Source: Lacticaseibacillus rhamnosus (GTDB lineage Bacteria; Bacillota; Bacilli; Lactobacillales; Lactobacillaceae). Taken from it: DNA of 64,000 nt. The notes below the pieces were generated by a model that had not been told where the DNA came from, ran no database searches, and was given only the letters and a program-made list of their open reading frames with translations. The translations under genes were made by a program, and so were the position numbers. Shown piece after piece: positions 60,951 to 64,000 of the stretch. Every line of letters starts with the position of its first letter. The stretch's first letter is position 1. The stretch lies in NCBI RefSeq assembly GCF_900636965.1, contig NZ_LR134331.1:1488001-1552000 (forward strand), written 5' to 3'.

Positions 60951-61478
60951 ATAATTTAAGCATTGAATGATGGTCTTAGTTTAGCATATTTTTAAAGTAG
61001 CGTCAGAATCGTTTAAACGGACGTAAGTGTCAACTTTTTCTCGGTTCTACTCTAATTAAGTGATTTCCGTTACTCCGAGCTGGCTCCGCGGTGACTGGGC
61101 TGGAACGTGGTGGGCACGACTTCGAACCCGCAAAGACCGCGGTTTCGAAGCTCGGCCTTGGTCTAAAGCGGAGAAGCCCACTCCGCTTAAGACCAATTTC
61201 ACCACTGAGCCCGCCACCACTCCGCCAGCTCTTGCTTTCTATCTTAGTAATCGAACAAGGTGACTCATGATGCTTCAACACCATCAACATCAAGCTGCAT
61301 TTAAAATTGTTAAATCTGTTTGTTTAGGTTGAAACTGGCGTCAAACTGCTTGGCAATTTTACTAACGACAACCATTCATGCTTTAAACAACAGGGTTCAA
61401 ATTGCCTCAAATGCCTAAACTTCAAAAGTTGATCTGCACGCCGGACTCTCGACAGAATTGCCTATGGTTACACAATAA
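60951..61478. other. Intergenic region upstream of phoH
   Basis: About 530 bp without a supported gene. It contains the three-arm palindrome at 61077-61231. The phoH promoter must lie near 60955-61070 (A/T-rich TAGCATATTTTTAAAG on the plus strand at about 60980), but no sure -35/-10 pair was identified. 61232-61478 holds nothing I recognise. Confidence 0.5.
61077..61231. repeat. Three-arm palindromic element
   Basis: Ends GAGCTGGC and GCCAGCTC pair; inside them GTGGTGGGC pairs with GCCCGCCACCAC (one bulge). The centre has two hairpins: CTTCGAACCCGC with GCGGTTTCGAAG, and TTGGTCTAAAGCGGAG with CTCCGCTTAAGACCAA. This is a 155-bp cruciform or structured RNA shape. Its sequence differs from the long-palindrome family of clusters A-E. 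It is not tmRNA, SRP RNA or tRNA. Confidence 0.75.
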
Positions 61479-61503
61479 AAAAGCCGGTGCTAACACCGGC
61501 TTT
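61479..61503 (-). terminator. Terminator of yqeY
   Basis: AAAGCCGGTGTTAGCACCGG (minus strand) forms a tight hairpin running into a T-run, just after the yqeY stop. Confidence 0.88.
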
Positions 61504-61507
61504 GTCG

Positions 61508-61951
61508 TTAACTAAGTTTTTCTTTAACCACGCTGCTGACAAGTGCACCATCAGCTTGGCCCTTGACCTTGGGCATCAGCGTCTTCATAACCTTACCAAA
61601 GTCTTGCTTGCCAGTTGCACCGACTTCTTTGATGGTTGCATCAACGATATCGGCTACCTGATCTTTGCTCAACTGGGCTGGTAGAAAACGTTCCACAACC
61701 TTGATTTCAGCTTCGGTTGCCTCAACAAGATCAGAACGACCGCCTTTTTTAAATTCAGAAACGCTTTCCTTGCGCTGCTTTAGTTCAGTTGCAAGAACGC
61801 TTTTTTCTTCATCTTCCGAAAGGTCGTGGCCGAGTTTGATCTTCTCATTGACCAAGGCTGTCTTCAACATCCGGACAACGCTCAACGTCACTTTGTCCTT
61901 GGCTAACATGCTTTGCTTCATCTGAGCATTAAGCTCATCCATTAAAGCCAC
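61508..61951 (-). CDS. yqeY: GatB/YqeY domain protein
   Basis: A 147-residue helical protein of the YqeY family, similar to the tRNA-binding tail of GatB. The full domain is present: MKQSMLAKDKVTLSVVRMLK at the start, LKQRKESVSEFKKGGRSDLV in the middle, and GKQDFGKVMKTLMPKVKGQA near the end. The 18-bp spacing after rpsU and shared direction mark the conserved rpsU-yqeY pair. Its exact role is not known; a link to tRNA is inferred from the family. Confidence 0.94.
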   Translation of the reverse strand: MALMDELNAQMKQSMLAKDKVTLSVVRMLKTALVNEKIKLGHDLSEDEEKSVLATELKQRKESVSEFKKGGRSDLVEATEAEIKVVERFLPAQLSKDQVADIVDATIKEVGATGKQDFGKVMKTLMPKVKGQADGALVSSVVKEKLS

Positions 61952-61969
61952 TATTCACCAAGTCCTTTA

Positions 61970-62146
61970 TTAATACTTCTTGCGTTTACGCGCTGCTTCT
62001 GACTTCAGCTTGCGGCGTACGCTAGGCTTCTCGTAGAATTCACGCTTGCGGTATTCAGCGAGTGTACCCGACTTGGATACAGTGCGCTTAAAGCGCCGAA
62101 GAGCGTCATCGAGAGATTCGTTTTTCTTAACAACTGTCTTAGCCAT
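61970..62146 (-). CDS. rpsU: 30S ribosomal protein S21
   Basis: A 58-residue basic ribosomal protein near the 16S rRNA 3' end. The start is ATG 62146 ([20 protein letters not shown]) with GGAGGGA upstream; a longer frame to 62221 lacks family sequence. The C-terminus is typical, with [20 protein letters not shown]. First gene of rpsU-yqeY, divergent from ppsR. Confidence 0.97.
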   Translation of the reverse strand: MAKTVVKKNESLDDALRRFKRTVSKSGTLAEYRKREFYEKPSVRRKLKSEAARKRKKY

Positions 62147-62381
62147 GTGATATCCCTCCCTCCGACACTTGTGTAACCACTGACGGATATCATAGCCAAT
62201 AGTTCGTTTATTAGTATACAAAACTGTTAACCACGCGTCAATAAGCGATTTCAGATTTTTATATAAACAACCAATGTTATTGCTTAAGTTTCGCCGGTGA
62301 GCCGTCTTTTTCGATAAAATGGCACCGAAGCGTTTATGCCCTTACCTAATAGGCTTAGCTACACGTTCGCAAATAAATTAT

Positions 62382-62392
62382 GCTATGATAGC
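62382..62392 (+). promoter_or_regulatory. Probable extended -10 of ppsR
   Basis: TGCTATGAT (TG-n-TATGAT) lies about 30 bp before the ppsR start, inside the small palindrome GCTATGATAGC. No good -35 is present at 17 bp. Confidence 0.45.
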
Positions 62393-62418
62393 GTTATCTA
62401 AGGTAGCGAGGTGGCATT

Positions 62419-63249
62419 ATGACCCAAGAACTGAATTTATATATTATGTCAGATTCGGTTGGTGAAACCGGATTGCGACTTGCCCAAGCCGTTGCAGCCC
62501 AGTTTCCCGAATTTGAAGCACATTATGTCCGTTTTCCTTTTATCCACACCAAAGAGAAAATTTATAGCGCCATTGATGAGGCCAAGAAGGAAAACGCACT
62601 GGCAATCATGACGTTTGTTACGGACGGTTTTGCCCAACTAGCAACGCATTATGCTAAAGATCAAGGGGTCATTGCGATTGACGTAATGTCACCGATTTTG
62701 AGCGGCATTAAGTCGATTACGCATGAAGAACCTAACCATGTTCCCGGCGCCGTCCATGATCTTAATGAACGTTATTTCGATCGTATATCGGCGATGGAAT
62801 TTGCCGTTTTGTATGATGATGGTAAAGATCCCAAGGGTTTTCTGGAAGCCGATATTGTATTGCTGGGGGTTTCGCGGACAAGCAAAACCCCGCTTTCCTT
62901 ATTCTTGGCCAATCGTAACTTGAAAGTCGCCAATTTGCCCTTGGTTCCCAATGCCCACATTCCCGAAGAAATCTGGCAGGTTGATCCGAAAAAAATTGTC
63001 GGGTTAACTACTGATGCATCGGTCCTAATGGAATTTCGGCGGCAGCGGATGATTCAATATGGTTTGAATCCGGACACAGCCTATTCAGCCCGCGATCAGG
63101 TTAATCAGGAACTTAAATTTGCTGAAGATCTATACAAAAAAATCGGCTGCATGGTGATTAACACCGCACACCGATCAATTGAAGAGACAGCAACCTTGAT
63201 TTTGGAGCATATGGGTCTTGATGAATTCGACAATACCGAGACGCATTAA
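62419..63249 (+). CDS. ppsR: Pyruvate,phosphate dikinase/PEP synthase regulatory protein (DUF299)
   Basis: A 276-residue bifunctional kinase/phosphorylase of the PDRP family (YqfL), which switches PpdK or PEP synthase off and on by phosphorylating a threonine. The start [20 protein letters not shown] and the P-loop [20 protein letters not shown] (about 150-169) are the family marks. ATG 62419 has a GAGGTGG site. It converges on nfo with a 4-bp overlap of the stop codons. The regulated enzyme is not in the window. Confidence 0.93.
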   Translation: MTQELNLYIMSDSVGETGLRLAQAVAAQFPEFEAHYVRFPFIHTKEKIYSAIDEAKKENALAIMTFVTDGFAQLATHYAKDQGVIAIDVMSPILSGIKSITHEEPNHVPGAVHDLNERYFDRISAMEFAVLYDDGKDPKGFLEADIVLLGVSRTSKTPLSLFLANRNLKVANLPLVPNAHIPEEIWQVDPKKIVGLTTDASVLMEFRRQRMIQYGLNPDTAYSARDQVNQELKFAEDLYKKIGCMVINTAHRSIEETATLILEHMGLDEFDNTETH

Positions 63250-64000
63250 GCCATCAATTTGCGTAATTCTTCTGGTTGGAAATGACTCGTTTTAAGCCAT
63301 TTAATTTCTGCCCCGTATGGTGGAACCTGATGTTTTTTATCAGGGCCGACATACGGGGTTTCGAGTATCTTGGGTAGCTTTTCAAGTGCTGGATGGTGGG
63401 CAATTCGATTTAAGGCCTCAAAGCCAATGGTGCCAAAGCCAATATTTGCATGGCGATCTTTATGGCTGCCTTGCGGGTTCTTGGAGTCATTAACATGAAT
63501 GACGCTAAGCCGATCAATGCCGATGATGTGATCAAATTCATTCAACACGCCATCAAAATCGTCCTTTACGTCATAGCCGGCATCGTTCGTGTGACAGGTG
63601 TCAAAAGTGACCCGGAGCTTTTCATTATAAGTCACACCATCGATAATCGCCGCCAGTTCTTCAAATGAACGGCCAATTTCAGTGCCTTTTCCCGCCATGG
63701 TTTCAAGCGCAATCGTGACATGTTGGTTAGGATCAATAATGCGATTTAAACCCTTAATAATTTGAGCAATTGCCGCTTCAGGACCGGCACCAACATGCGC
63801 GCCGGGGTGAAACGGCATCGTATACGCATGTAGTGCATCAGCCCGGGCAACTTCTTCTTGCATGAATTGAACGGCAAATTCAAAGTTGGCCGGTTTTTTT
63901 GTGTTCCCAAGATTCACAATATAAGGGGCATGGATGACTGGGTGACTGATATCATCTTTAGCCATCGCTGCCAAGCCTTCAGGAATTCTCATCTCGCTAG
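63246..64000 (-). CDS. nfo: Endonuclease IV (5' end beyond the window)
   Basis: An AP endonuclease with a TIM barrel and three zinc ions. The visible 251 or so codons cover the C-terminal part of the family: [30 protein letters not shown] (zinc His), [74 protein letters not shown] and ILETPYVG. The reading frame stays open through 64000 (codons S-E before MRIPEGL), so the start and about 45 N-terminal residues lie outside. The Met at 63992 is internal. Confidence 0.95.
   Translation of the reverse strand, partial: SEMRIPEGLAAMAKDDISHPVIHAPYIVNLGNTKKPANFEFAVQFMQEEVARADALHAYTMPFHPGAHVGAGPEAAIAQIIKGLNRIIDPNQHVTIALETMAGKGTEIGRSFEELAAIIDGVTYNEKLRVTFDTCHTNDAGYDVKDDFDGVLNEFDHIIGIDRLSVIHVNDSKNPQGSHKDRHANIGFGTIGFEALNRIAHHPALEKLPKILETPYVGPDKKHQVPPYGAEIKWLKTSHFQPEELRKLMA

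Noticed and set aside
61077-61231. tmRNA, SRP RNA or tRNA
   Set aside because: No CCA-end acceptor, no tag peptide, no SRP GGTGCTGTT-like or GNAR loop; the long inner hairpins fit none of these.
61030-61293. Overlapping ORFs on both strands in the palindrome
   Set aside because: Open frames are a by-product of GC-rich inverted repeats; no start signals or protein family.
62147-62221. 25-residue extension of ribosomal protein S21
   Set aside because: Family proteins start at MAKTVV and the GGAGGGA site supports 62146.

Overview
The window is a piece of a low-to-medium GC Firmicutes chromosome. It is almost certainly a lactobacillus, and gene content, codon use and intergenic repeats best fit the casei/paracasei/rhamnosus group (Lacticaseibacillus). 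Supporting points are the Bacillus-like gene order (dinG-ypmB-aspB-asnS-dnaD-nth, recU-pbp1A beside ypsA-gpsB-rnpB, and phoH-ybeY-dgkA-cdd-era-recO-glyQS-dnaG-rpoD-trmK-nif3), a class B RNase P RNA, AGGAGG ribosome binding sites, T-box control of glyQS and a mevalonate pathway operon. The species call is inference; no database was searched.

Layout. 1-5.4 kb: an Mga-like regulator (-), then nrdHEF for class Ib ribonucleotide reductase (+) behind a NrdR-type operator. 5.5-12.5 kb: a LysR regulator, PepO, a lipoate ligase, a 75-residue protein with an Hfq/Sm-like pattern, a 2-hydroxyacid dehydrogenase and a THUMP-domain rRNA methyltransferase. 12.7-17.4 kb: repeats, rnpB, gpsB, ypsA, recU and a class A penicillin-binding protein. 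17.5-32.8 kb (-): a dCMP deaminase, nth, dnaD, asnS, aspB, ypmB, dinG and the AddAB (RexAB) helicase-nuclease. 33.4-36.3 kb (+): mvk-mvaD-fni, without phosphomevalonate kinase. 36.4-44.1 kb (-): RNA methyltransferase, an FtsX-like membrane protein, a SAM-fold protein, SufT-like and tautomerase proteins, and a two-subunit ABC exporter preceded by a possible 17-codon gene. 44.5-52.6 kb (-): nif3, trmK, rpoD, dnaG, glyS and glyQ with a T-box leader. 52.7-56.9 kb is an AT-richer accessory segment: a GNAT, an ABC transporter whose ATPase gene is split by an IS30-family element with a 14-bp target duplication, a 51-residue membrane protein, an orphan T-box-like leader and a small hypothetical gene. 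57-64 kb (-, except ppsR): recO, era, cdd, dgkA, ybeY, phoH, yqeY, rpsU, ppsR (+) and the start-truncated nfo.

The most distinctive non-gene content is a family of long imperfect palindromes of about 120 bp: six full and at least seven partial copies at five intergenic sites. Their arms change together, so base pairing is kept while sequence drifts. One copy supplies the last codons and stop of dinG. A second, unrelated three-arm palindrome lies upstream of phoH. Other points worth a look are the cysteine-free Nth and AddB, which lack the iron-sulfur ligands of their families, the Hfq-like small protein, the orphan T-box and the missing mvaK2.

Many genes serve linked jobs: DNA repair (addAB, dinG, nth, recU, recO, nfo), replication start (dnaD, dnaG), dNTP supply (nrdHEF, dCMP deaminase, cdd), cell envelope growth (pbp1A, gpsB, dgkA, mevalonate genes) and ribosome maturation (era, ybeY, rRNA methyltransferases).
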